Part shown: piece by piece, positions 24,626-35,227 of the stretch
Numbering within the stretch: position 1 is the first letter of the stretch
How the letters are laid out: every line of letters starts with the position of its first letter
NCBI GenBank assembly: GCA_964494475.1
Contig: CAZBRS010000001.1
Location: forward strand, 229,339-293,338
Length of the DNA: 64,000 nt
DNA from: CAZBRS01 sp964494475
GTDB lineage: Bacteria > Myxococcota_A > UBA9042 > CAZBRS01
Reading direction: 5' to 3'
Notes under the pieces: generated by a model
Seen by the model: only the letters and a program-made list of their open reading frames with translations
Told to the model about the DNA's origin: nothing
Database searches by the model: none
Program-made: the position numbers and the translations under genes

Positions 24626-25404
24626 TGGTCGACCTCGACCTTCTCGTTCAGGAGCAGCTGCCAGCGCGGCTCTCGTGAAGCTTGGGAGATGGCCTTCCTC
24701 GATCGGAGCGGTACGTACTCCTTCGCCTTGCCGGCGACATAGGGGAAGATCGTCGCCGCGAGGTCCACGGCACCGACGTGCTCGAGCAGGTAGCCCAGTC
24801 GCTGAGCCCAGGGGAGCGGCGACCGCGTGGCTTCGACCGCGAGCCTCACGGGGTCTAGTACCTCGGCGAGCTCCGAAAGGACCGTCGCCACGTTGGACAG
24901 GCCTCCCGAGTGGCCCGGGTAGCCAACGAGGTCGAAGGCAGTCGCTTCAGGCGAGGAGACCCGGAGGACGCCCCGCAGGGTATTCCGCTGCACGGTCGGG
25001 ATCTCTGCGACGTTGGCGCGCGCCACGAACTCCACGCGCACTCTACCGCACTGGATCGCGGGTCGGGCGGTCGCGATGACGACCTGGAAGACCATCGGCG
25101 CCTGGTGTGACGCGCCGTGCAAACTCGCCGCTGAGAGTAGACCCGTGTAGTAGGTCAGTCCGAGGTGCTCCATGAGTTGCGGTACGAATTGGTCGGCAGG
25201 CAGACACTGCAGGGCCCGGTACTCGGGTGGGACGACCAGGTGGAAGCCACGATGCGGCATCGCCACCCGACCCTTCTCACGCAGGCGTCGGATGGCCGCG
25301 CGCACCGCAACGGGAGCCGAACCCAGTGCTGCTGCAGCGTCCTCGGTGGTGAAGTGGTACCGCCCCCGGGCAACCAGGTCGTCGATGTAGGTGCCTATGT
25401 CCAT
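24622..25404 (-). CDS. AbiEi-type antitoxin and autorepressor
   Basis: 260 residues from the ATG at 25404; another in-frame ATG at 25410 sits directly against the GGGGA ribosome site, so the inner one is better spaced. The N-terminal 75 residues form a winged helix (YHFTTEDAAAALGSAPVAVR, LREKGRVAMPHRGFHLVV). The rest is the AbiEi C-terminal domain (YTGLLSAASLHGASHQAP, SPEATAFDLVGYPGHSGG). AbiEi proteins neutralise AbiEii and repress their own promoter by binding inverted repeats, and such a repeat overlaps the promoter here. It is slightly larger than most AbiEi antitoxins. Confidence 0.92.
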   Translation of the reverse strand: MDIGTYIDDLVARGRYHFTTEDAAAALGSAPVAVRAAIRRLREKGRVAMPHRGFHLVVPPEYRALQCLPADQFVPQLMEHLGLTYYTGLLSAASLHGASHQAPMVFQVVIATARPAIQCGRVRVEFVARANVAEIPTVQRNTLRGVLRVSSPEATAFDLVGYPGHSGGLSNVATVLSELAEVLDPVRLAVEATRSPLPWAQRLGYLLEHVGAVDLAATIFPYVAGKAKEYVPLRSRKAISQASREPRWQLLLNEKVEVDQ

Positions 25405-25429
25405 GGTCATTCCCCGGAACTACGCGGCC

Positions 25430-25458
25430 AAAGTAACGCCAGACGTTACTTTTGACAA
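25430..25458 (-). promoter_or_regulatory. AbiE-type promoter with embedded operator palindrome
   Basis: On the minus strand: TTGTCA (25458-25453), a 17-nt spacer and TACTTT (25435-25430). A perfect 9-bp inverted repeat, AAAGTAACG / CGTTACTTT with a 5-nt gap (25430-25452), covers the whole -10 and the spacer. A protein bound there would block RNA polymerase, as expected for AbiEi autoregulation. Confidence 0.7.
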
Positions 25459-25684
25459 CTACTTCCGGCGAGCGCTCCCGGCGCAGGCGAGCGCGCTTCA
25501 GGGAGCCGAGACAAGCGAGGCGGAGGACGGGCAGAGGAGGGCTGCTCGTTCCCCTTCTTCCGCAGGTACGGGAAGATGGCCTGGATCGCTGCCTTCTTGA
25601 GATCGAGTTCGACGCCGGCGTCCTACCGGGGCATATTCATGTCTGGATTCCTTCGCGCGACCCAGCGCCAGGTTGCAGCCAGAC
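25459..25684. other. Non-coding stretch with a possible decayed gene fragment
   Basis: The gap between the AbiEi gene and the TetR gene is 357 bp. Outside the two divergent promoters I see no convincing gene. One minus-strand stretch around 25555-25625 reads LDLKKAAIQAIFPYLRKKG, which has protein-like composition but sits between an in-frame TAG and an Arg/Pro-rich run with no start codon, so it may be the remnant of a lost gene. Confidence 0.35.
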
Positions 25685-25713
25685 TTGACACGGCTCGGCA
25701 CGGGCGATATGTA
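25685..25713 (+). promoter_or_regulatory. Promoter of the TetR-RND efflux operon
   Basis: TTGACA at 25685-25690, a 17-nt spacer and TATGTA at 25708-25713 within the A/T-rich run TATGTATATAA. Start of transcription is expected near 25720. Confidence 0.6.
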
Positions 25714-25722
25714 TATAACCCG

Positions 25723-25736
25723 ACCGACCGTTCGGT
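25723..25736 (+). promoter_or_regulatory. Probable TetR operator
   Basis: The inverted repeat ACCGA-CCGT-TCGGT lies just downstream of the -10, at about the transcription start. It resembles the ACCGACCG-type half-sites bound by many TetR repressors, so the regulator encoded next is likely to repress its own operon here. Confidence 0.5.
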
Positions 25737-25761
25737 ATGACTATGTCTTCCGAGGTGGCGC

Positions 25762-26652
25762 GTGCCGTCCACGAGCGATGAGACCAGGGGCCACGGAACC
25801 CGTGAGCGCATCCTGTCGGCCGCTCGGGAGTGCCTGGGTGAGCAGGGGGTGTGCCGGCTGACCATCGCCGAGGTGGCCCAGCGCGCCAAGGTGGCGGTGG
25901 GCACGGTGTATGCGCACTTCCCGGGCAAGCGTGTGCTCTTTCAGGCGCTGGGGGTCGGCGAGACCGACACCACGTGCCTGCGGGGCCGCGAGCGCAAGAC
26001 GCAGGTGCTCCAGGCGGCGTTGACCGTCTTCCTCGAGAAGGGCTACGCCGAGTCGACCATGGAGGACGTGGCCGAGCGCGCGGGCCTCTCGAAGGCCGCG
26101 CTCTACGAGTACGTGTCGGGCAAGGAAGAGCTCTTCGCGCTCGCTATCCGGCGCGGCATCGACGACGAGCAGGTCGGCGCGTTCCCCTTCGACCTGCAGG
26201 GCCAGTGGGTGGGCCCGGGCGACGCGCCCTCCACCCCCGAGCAGCTGCTCCGTGGCTTCGGCAACTGGTTCCTCTCGCGGCACCACGACGAGCACCGCAT
26301 CGCGTTCATGCGCATCGTGCTCACCGAGGGTACGCGCAACGCCACCTTCGCCAAGATGCACTTCGAGCACGTGGTCCTCGAGACCAACCGGCGCGTGTCG
26401 CTCGCGCTCATGCGGCTCGGCCTGGGCCCGGAGCGCGAGGTGCGCGACACGGCCCTGGCGTTCTCGGGGCAGCTCTTCTCGTGGATCCTGGTCAACCGGG
26501 TGCTCGCGCGCACGGCGGGGCAGGTCGAGGTCCCCTGGCTGGCCGATCCCGAGGCCGACGAGGAGGCCGTGGTCGAGCGCGTGGTCCAGATGTTCCTGCA
26601 CGGCGATCCGGTGCTCCGCGCCGCGCCCATTCGAGACAGGAGTGCGTCATGA
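25762..26652 (+). CDS. TetR-type regulator with two tandem HTH domains
   Basis: 296 residues from a GTG start. Residues 13-62 form one complete TetR DNA-binding domain (TRERILSAARECLGEQG, LTIAEVAQRAKVAVGTVYAH, FPGKRVLFQAL), and residues 80-129 a second one (TQVLQAALTVFLEKGYAEST, MEDVAERAGLSKAALYEYVS, GKEELFALAI), with only about 17 residues between. The C-terminal 165 residues are the helical ligand/dimer domain. Ordinary TetR proteins have one HTH and about 200 residues, so this one is a fusion or internal duplication. Its stop overlaps the TolC-like start (ATGA), making it the first gene of the efflux operon and its probable repressor. Confidence 0.93.
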   Translation: MPSTSDETRGHGTRERILSAARECLGEQGVCRLTIAEVAQRAKVAVGTVYAHFPGKRVLFQALGVGETDTTCLRGRERKTQVLQAALTVFLEKGYAESTMEDVAERAGLSKAALYEYVSGKEELFALAIRRGIDDEQVGAFPFDLQGQWVGPGDAPSTPEQLLRGFGNWFLSRHHDEHRIAFMRIVLTEGTRNATFAKMHFEHVVLETNRRVSLALMRLGLGPEREVRDTALAFSGQLFSWILVNRVLARTAGQVEVPWLADPEADEEAVVERVVQMFLHGDPVLRAAPIRDRSAS

Positions 26653-28031
26653 AGCTGCTCGTCTCCCTGGTGCTCGTCTTCGCCGCGACCGTCGCGCACG
26701 CGGCCCCCACGCTCACCCTCGACCAGGCGCTCCGCGACGCGAAGGAGCGCAACCTCGACCTGCAGTCGGCCCGCGCCCGGCTCGAGCAGGCTCGCGAGAT
26801 CTCGAGCAAGGTCTGGGCCGGCTACCTTCCCCAGATCGCCGTGGGCGCGTCGTACACGCGCAACCAGTACGCCGCGGCCATCGACATGCCCACGGGCTAT
26901 TACATCCGAGACATGGGCAGTCCGCTCGGGGGCGGGCCCGCGTTCGACCCCACGAAGCCCGTGGGCACCGACAACCCGCCCGGAGCCCCCAGCAACTACG
27001 TCATGATCCCCTCGGGCTACGACGCCATCGAGATCCAGAAGAAGGACATGCTGGGCGCCCAGGTGAGCGTGACGCAGGCGCTGCTCGTGCCCGCGCTCTG
27101 GCCCGCCATCCAGAACGCCTACCTGGCCGAGGAGGTGGCCGAGCTCGGGATCGCGAACGCCGAGCACGAGGTCCTCTTCGCCGTGGCGCAGCTCTACTAC
27201 GGAGCCGCCGGCCTCAAGGAGGTCGTGGCGGTGCAGGAGCGGCTGCTCGAGAACGCGGTGATGCGCGAGAAGGACGCCAAGGTGCGCGTCGACGCCGGCG
27301 CGGTGCCCTCCATCTTCCTGGTGCGCGCCCAGATCGACCGCGCGCGGGCCGAGCAGGATCTGCTGCGGGCCCACAACGCCTACGCGTCGGCCCGCGTGGC
27401 GCTCTCTACGCTGCTCGACCGCGAGGGTGACTTCGACGTGGAGCACCCGGCGGAGCCAGAGGCCGCGCTGGCCGGTGGCGCCGACCGCCTCGACGAGCGC
27501 CCCGACGTGCGGCTGATCCGGCGCTCGTTCGACCTGGCCGAGGGTGCCGACGACGGCGTGGTGTACAAATACCTGCCGAACGTCGTGCTGCAGGGCCTGT
27601 GGCGCGTGGCCAACACCAAGGGCTTCAGCGACGCCTACGACTATTGGGCCGTGACCCTGGGCCTGTCGTGGACGCTCTGGGACGGCGGCGCCCGCGAGTC
27701 GGAGCAGCGCGAGGCTTCGGCCAAGGTGCGCGAGGCCGACCTGGCCCGTCAGGCCACGCTCCGCCGGGCGCGCGACGAGGTGCGGCGCGCCGAGCTCGAC
27801 CTGGCCAGCGCCCGCGCGTCGCTCGTGAAGGCCGAGGAGCAGCGCCGGCTCGCCGCCGAGAACATGCGCCTGGTGACCGTCAGCTACAAGAGCGGCGCCG
27901 CCACGCAGGTCGAGCTCTCCGACGCCACCACGGCACTGGCCGCGTCCGAGGTGGGCGCGGTGGCCGAGTCCTTGAACGTGCAGCTCTCGGCGCTCCGCCT
28001 GCAGAAGGCCTCGGGCGCGTTTCACCCGTGA
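26649..28031 (+). CDS. TolC-family outer-membrane efflux protein
   Basis: 460 residues, coupled to the TetR gene by an ATGA overlap. Signal peptide MKLLVSLVLVFAATVAHA, then the standard opening LTLDQALRDAKERNLDLQSA. Two TolC-type repeats are visible, each a strand-helix unit (GYLPQIAVGASYTRNQYAAA; YLPNVVLQGLWRVANTKGF), and long Ala/Glu/Arg-rich coiled helices (AREISSKV, LRRARDEVRRAELDLASARA). It should form the trimeric outer-membrane channel of the tripartite pump encoded by this operon. An insertion of about 40 residues with YYIRDMGSPLGGGPAFDPT follows the first strand and is not typical. Confidence 0.92.
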   Translation: MKLLVSLVLVFAATVAHAAPTLTLDQALRDAKERNLDLQSARARLEQAREISSKVWAGYLPQIAVGASYTRNQYAAAIDMPTGYYIRDMGSPLGGGPAFDPTKPVGTDNPPGAPSNYVMIPSGYDAIEIQKKDMLGAQVSVTQALLVPALWPAIQNAYLAEEVAELGIANAEHEVLFAVAQLYYGAAGLKEVVAVQERLLENAVMREKDAKVRVDAGAVPSIFLVRAQIDRARAEQDLLRAHNAYASARVALSTLLDREGDFDVEHPAEPEAALAGGADRLDERPDVRLIRRSFDLAEGADDGVVYKYLPNVVLQGLWRVANTKGFSDAYDYWAVTLGLSWTLWDGGARESEQREASAKVREADLARQATLRRARDEVRRAELDLASARASLVKAEEQRRLAAENMRLVTVSYKSGAATQVELSDATTALAASEVGAVAESLNVQLSALRLQKASGAFHP

Positions 28032-28077
28032 AGCACGTGGTACCCGAGAACCCCCAGCCGCGAACCAGGAGATGACC

Positions 28078-28971
28078 ATGCCCCGCCTGCTCTTCCTCGT
28101 GCTCCTGTCGTCGTTCGTGTCCGGTTGCCACCCGTCGAAGGCTTCGACCGAGGCCCCCAAGCCCCTGACACTCCCGGCCGCCTCGGCGGTCGCGGGCGCC
28201 TCGACCGCATCCGCCGCCTCGGCAGAGGCCGGCGCGAGCCCGGACGTGCGCCCCGCCCGTGGGTTCGAGGCGTCGGGCACGGCCGGTCCCGCGCGCACCA
28301 CGCGGCTCTCGACCAAGGCCGGCGGCATCCTGAAGGCCATCAAGGTGCGCGAGGGCGACCGCGTGCAGGCCGACCAGGTGGTGTGCGAGCTCGATCCCAC
28401 CGACATCGTGCTCCGCGTCGAGGGCGCGCAGGTGGCCGTGGCGCAGGCCGAAGAGGGCGTGCGCTCGGCCGAGACCGACCTGAAGCGGGCCCAGTCGTTG
28501 TTCGACGGAGGGGCGCTCACCGACCAGTCGATCGAGAAGGCCAACCTGGGCGTGAAGATGGCCAAGCTGCAGTTGAGGGGCGCCCAAGTGGCCCTGCGCA
28601 TGGCCCAGCAGGCCCTGGCCGACACGCAGCTGCGGGCGCCGTTCGCCGGCGTCATCACCAAGGTGCTGGCCGAAGAGGGGCAGATGATCACCATGATGCC
28701 GCCGGTGGTCGTGTTCGTGCTGGCCGACACCGAGACCCTCGAAGTGCGCGTGCCCGTGCCGGAGCGACGCCTGGCCTCGATCAAGATGGGGCAGGAGGTC
28801 GAGGTGCGGCTGCCGGCGCTCGGCCTCACGCGCAAGGCCAGGATCGACCGCATGGCCGACGTGGTCGACCCCATGACGCGCTCGGCCGAGGCCATCGTCC
28901 GGCTCGACAACACCGACCACGCCCTGCCTGCGGGCACGTTCGCGGCGGTGACCTTCCCGGGCGTGGAGTAG
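28078..28971 (+). CDS. RND efflux periplasmic adaptor lipoprotein
   Basis: 297 residues from the ATG at 28078; the ATG at 28072 lies directly against AGGAG and is less likely. Lipobox VSGC near residue 19 indicates lipidation, then an Ala/Ser-rich linker. The HlyD/AcrA core is standard: TTRLSTKAGGILKAIKVREG (lipoyl half), VVCELDPTDI, the alpha-hairpin with QVAVAQAEEGVRSAETDLKR, the second lipoyl half ADTQLRAPFAGVITKV and the beta-barrel VRVPVPERRLASIKMGQEV. It is short for the family and lacks most of the membrane-proximal domain. It links the TolC-like channel to the RND pump. Confidence 0.92.
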   Translation: MPRLLFLVLLSSFVSGCHPSKASTEAPKPLTLPAASAVAGASTASAASAEAGASPDVRPARGFEASGTAGPARTTRLSTKAGGILKAIKVREGDRVQADQVVCELDPTDIVLRVEGAQVAVAQAEEGVRSAETDLKRAQSLFDGGALTDQSIEKANLGVKMAKLQLRGAQVALRMAQQALADTQLRAPFAGVITKVLAEEGQMITMMPPVVVFVLADTETLEVRVPVPERRLASIKMGQEVEVRLPALGLTRKARIDRMADVVDPMTRSAEAIVRLDNTDHALPAGTFAAVTFPGVE

Positions 28972-28975
28972 CACC

Positions 28976-32059
<3,084 letters not shown>

Positions 32060-32096
32060 GGTAGCCGCGCGTTTTCTATTTCTTCTGGAGCCTCCC

Positions 32097-34520
32097 ATGG
32101 AACCAACGACAGCGACCGGCGGTCTGCTCGGGGGGCTGCGCGTGCTCGAGCTCGGCGAGCAGTTGGCGGTGCCCGTGCTCGGCATGCTGCTGGCCGAGCA
32201 GGGGGCCGACGTGGTGCGTGTGGCCGATCCGGCGCGGCCCGCGCTCGACCCCGTGCTCGCGGCGGTGGTGGCGCGCGGCAAGCGCGAGGCCTCGCTGGAC
32301 CTGGCCACGCCGGAGGGGAAGGCCGCGCTCGCGCGCCTGGCTGCGGCGGCCGACGTGCTGCTCTGCGATAGGAGCGCCCAGGATCTCTCGGCCCTCGGCC
32401 TCGACGTCGAGGCGCTGCGCTCGGGGCCGAACCCGGGCCTCGTGTCGTGCTCGATCCCCGCGTTCCCGGTCGGCGATCCTCGCTCGAGCCTGCCCGTCCA
32501 CGACGCCCTCGCGGGCGCGGGTGGCTGCCTGTACGAGCGCATGCTGGGCGCGCCGCGCTTCCACGACCTGCCCATCCCGTCGGTGCTCGCGGCGCTGTTC
32601 GCGGGCAGCGGCGTGCTGAGCGCGCTCATCGCGCGCCTGCGCACGGGTCGCGGCCAGCACGTCGAGAGCACGCTCTTCGGCTCGGCGCTCTTCGCCCAGA
32701 TCCTGACCGTGTTCATGAAGACCGGCGTGCCGCGCGGCTTCGTGCCCCTGAAGCTCGTGGCCACGCCGTTCATGCGCGCCTGGCGCTGCAAGGACGGGCG
32801 CTACGCCTACCTGCACATCACGCTGCCCGCGCACAACGCCCGCATGCTCGAGGTGCTCGACCTGCAGGGGCTCGGCCGCCACGCCAAGGCCCTGCGCGAC
32901 GTGCTGTCCGACCAGACCATCCGCGACCCCAGCCAGGTGGGCTCCATCGGCGAGGCCAAGCGCATCATCCGGGTGCTCGAGCGCATCTTCGTGGAGCGCA
33001 CGGCCGACGAGTGGGAGGCCAGCCTCGGCAAGGAGCTGTGCTGCATCAAGGTGCGCACCGTCGACGAGTGGCTGACCGACTCGCTCGAGGCGGGCATGTC
33101 CGACGCCGCGCGCGTCGACGATCCGGTGTTCGGGCCGCTCGTCACGCCCGGGCCGGGGGTGGTGTGCCCCGAGCAGCCGGCGGTCGTCGGCCCGCGCGCC
33201 CCGGTCGGCGACCTGCCCGACCTGCTCTCCACCTGGGAGGCCGCCGCCAAGGCCGCGCCGGTCGCGGTCGCCGAGGGCACGCCCGCCGATCCGGCGCACC
33301 CCCTCGAGGGGCTGCGCGTAGCCGATCTGTCGCGCATCATCGCCGGCCCCTGCGCCGCGCGCGTCCTGGCCGAGCTCGGCGCCGAGGTCACCTCGATCCA
33401 GAGCCCGGGTGCGCTCGACTGGCAGCTCTCGTTCCACCTTCTGTTCAACCCCGGCAAGCGCTCGGTGACCATCGACCAGCAGAGCGACGAGGGCAAGGCC
33501 ACGCTGCGGGCGCTCTTCGACGACCTGAAGCCCGACGTGGTGCTGCAGAACTACCGGCACCTCGACGTGGCCCGCAGCATCGGGGTGGGCCCCGAGGCGC
33601 TGCGCGAGCGCTTTCCCGGCCTCGTGTACACGCACTTGAACGCCTACGGCGACGTGGGGGTGTGGCAGGAGCGCCCCGGCTTCGAGCAGGTGGTGCAGGC
33701 GGTCTCGGGCATCCAGATGTCCTACGGCTCGAACGGCGTGCCACGCCTGCTGCCCACCCCCGTCATCGACATCGGCTCGGGGTTGTCGGGCGCGCTGGCG
33801 GCGCTGCTTGGGGTCTACCACAAGCGGCGTACGGGGCAGGGCGTGTTCGTGACCACCCACCTCACGTGGGTGTCGGTGCTGTTGCAGATCCTGAAGGTGG
33901 CCGAGGTGCAGCGCGCGCGCGTGACCGACCAGGCCGCGGCGCGGGGTCGCAAGGTGGCCTTCGCCGAAGGGCGACAACCGCTGGCCGGGCTGCTCCGCAC
34001 CCGCGACGGCTGGGTCGCGGCCGTGGGTCCGCGCCAGGAGATGCTGACTTGGCTGCACGCCGAGCAGGTGCGCTTCGACCCGCAGGCGCCGAACCCGATG
34101 CCGGCGGCGCTGAAGGCCTTCCGTTGGCAGCGCCTGAACGACGTGCGGCACCGCCTGTACAAGATGGGGCTCTCCGAGAGCATCGTGCTCGAGCCCCTGC
34201 AGCGCGCCCGCTCGTTGGTCGAAGACCTGGCCGGCCTCGACCTGGGCCCCATCCCGCCGCTGCGCCGCCGCCCCTACGCGGGTTGCCCCAAGCCCCTGGC
34301 CTACCTGGCCAGCCCCATCCGCCTGACGTGCACGCCGGCGGCCGACGTGGAGCCGCCCACCCTGCGCGGCGCCGCCACCCGCGAGGTCCTGGGTCGCCTG
34401 GGCCAGGTTCTGCCCGAGGGCGCGGGCACGCTGCCGTACCCCGCCGACAAGCCGCTGCTCGTCTGGCTGGTCGGGCTCGTTCGCTGGGGGCTGTTCGCGT
34501 GGCGGTCGGGCAGCATCTGA
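32097..34520 (+). CDS. Double-domain CaiB/BaiF-type CoA transferase
   Basis: 807 residues, two class III CoA-transferase domains in tandem. Domain 1 (14-385) begins LRVLELGEQLAVPVLGMLLA and has SLPVHDALAGAGG with Asp 136 at the place of the catalytic Asp. Domain 2 (404-805) begins LEGLRVADLSRIIAGPCAAR and contains NPGKRSVTID, but the catalytic position reads RPGFEQVVQA, with Glu 530 instead of Asp. Active family members form interlocked dimers with one domain per chain; here two divergent halves are fused and only one keeps the expected nucleophile. Substrate unknown. A phosphorylation or regulatory role is not suggested by anything visible. Confidence 0.88.
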   Translation: MEPTTATGGLLGGLRVLELGEQLAVPVLGMLLAEQGADVVRVADPARPALDPVLAAVVARGKREASLDLATPEGKAALARLAAAADVLLCDRSAQDLSALGLDVEALRSGPNPGLVSCSIPAFPVGDPRSSLPVHDALAGAGGCLYERMLGAPRFHDLPIPSVLAALFAGSGVLSALIARLRTGRGQHVESTLFGSALFAQILTVFMKTGVPRGFVPLKLVATPFMRAWRCKDGRYAYLHITLPAHNARMLEVLDLQGLGRHAKALRDVLSDQTIRDPSQVGSIGEAKRIIRVLERIFVERTADEWEASLGKELCCIKVRTVDEWLTDSLEAGMSDAARVDDPVFGPLVTPGPGVVCPEQPAVVGPRAPVGDLPDLLSTWEAAAKAAPVAVAEGTPADPAHPLEGLRVADLSRIIAGPCAARVLAELGAEVTSIQSPGALDWQLSFHLLFNPGKRSVTIDQQSDEGKATLRALFDDLKPDVVLQNYRHLDVARSIGVGPEALRERFPGLVYTHLNAYGDVGVWQERPGFEQVVQAVSGIQMSYGSNGVPRLLPTPVIDIGSGLSGALAALLGVYHKRRTGQGVFVTTHLTWVSVLLQILKVAEVQRARVTDQAAARGRKVAFAEGRQPLAGLLRTRDGWVAAVGPRQEMLTWLHAEQVRFDPQAPNPMPAALKAFRWQRLNDVRHRLYKMGLSESIVLEPLQRARSLVEDLAGLDLGPIPPLRRRPYAGCPKPLAYLASPIRLTCTPAADVEPPTLRGAATREVLGRLGQVLPEGAGTLPYPADKPLLVWLVGLVRWGLFAWRSGSI

Positions 34521-34531
34521 CGCGCCAGCCC

Positions 34532-34566
34532 TTGACTTGGTCCACTACGTGGTCCACTATCTGGTC
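34532..34566 (+). promoter_or_regulatory. Promoter and direct-repeat operator of the Phd-VapC pair
   Basis: TTGACT at 34532-34537, a 17-nt spacer and CACTAT at 34555-34560. Overlapping both are direct repeats with a 12-bp step: TGGTCCACTA at 34538 and 34550, and a partial TGGTC at 34562. Such repeats are typical binding sites for an antitoxin or toxin-antitoxin complex that represses its own operon. Confidence 0.6.
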
Positions 34567-34589
34567 GTGAACCGGACCAGGAGTGCCGC

Positions 34590-34844
34590 GTGATCCACCT
34601 GAACGTCCACGAAGCCAAGACCCACTGGTCCGAGTGGCTCGACCGGGTCGAGAAGGGCGAGACCATCGTGCTGTGCCGGCGCAACGTGCCCGTGGCCGAG
34701 GTGCGGCCGCTGGCCCGGGCTCGGAAAGAGCCTCGTCCCATCGGTACGGGCCTGCGAGAGTACGGGCCTTTCGAGATTCCGGCGTCGTTCTTCGAGCCCC
34801 TGCCCGACGACCTGCTCGACCTGTACGAGGGCAAGGAACCATGA
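34590..34844 (+). CDS. Phd/YefM-type antitoxin
   Basis: 84 residues from a GTG start with CAGGAG upstream. The N-terminal 50 residues are the Phd/YefM DNA-binding fold (HLNVHEAKTHWSEWLDRVEK, GETIVLCRRNVPVAEVRP). The C-terminal 30 residues are acidic and probably unstructured alone, as in antitoxins that fold on their toxin. It overlaps the PIN toxin gene by ATGA. Confidence 0.93.
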   Translation: MIHLNVHEAKTHWSEWLDRVEKGETIVLCRRNVPVAEVRPLARARKEPRPIGTGLREYGPFEIPASFFEPLPDDLLDLYEGKEP

Positions 34845-35227
34845 AGCTCCTGCTCGACACGTGCACGTTCCTGTGGCTCGTCGAGGACTCCCCGAACCTG
34901 TCGAATGCCGCGCGCGCGGCTCACCTGTCCACGGAGAACGAGGTGTTCCTGAGCTCGGTGTCGGCGTGGGAGATCGGCGTCAAGCACGGCCTGGGCAAGC
35001 TGGCCCTGCCCGAGGCGCCGGCCGTGCTCGTCCCGAAGCACCGGGCGCTGCTTCAGCTCACGCCGTTGCCGTTCGACGAGGAAGCAGCGCTCCTCGTGAG
35101 CAAGCTGCCCCATCACCATCGCGACCCCTTCGACCGCATGCTGGTGTGTCAGGCGCTCGCGCACGGGATGGCGATCCTTTCGCCCGACCCGTGGCTCGCA
35201 GCGTACCCGGTTCCGACGATCTGGTGA
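34841..35227 (+). CDS. VapC-type PIN-domain ribonuclease toxin
   Basis: 128 residues. PIN acids are Asp 6 (KLLLDTCTF), Glu 44 (SAWEIGVKHGLGKL), Asp 95 and Asp 98 (HHHRDPFDRMLV). VapC toxins cleave tRNA or rRNA and are held inactive by the antitoxin, here of the Phd type rather than VapB. The C-terminal LSPDPWLAAYPVPTIW is the usual end of this PIN branch. Its stop codon abuts the stop of the converging tyrosine phenol-lyase gene with no gap. Confidence 0.94.
   Translation: MKLLLDTCTFLWLVEDSPNLSNAARAAHLSTENEVFLSSVSAWEIGVKHGLGKLALPEAPAVLVPKHRALLQLTPLPFDEEAALLVSKLPHHHRDPFDRMLVCQALAHGMAILSPDPWLAAYPVPTIW

Noticed and set aside
25498..25701. A 67-codon minus-strand gene upstream of the TetR gene
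   Set aside because: It overlaps the TetR promoter, lacks a ribosome site and has an Arg/Pro-rich shadow composition.
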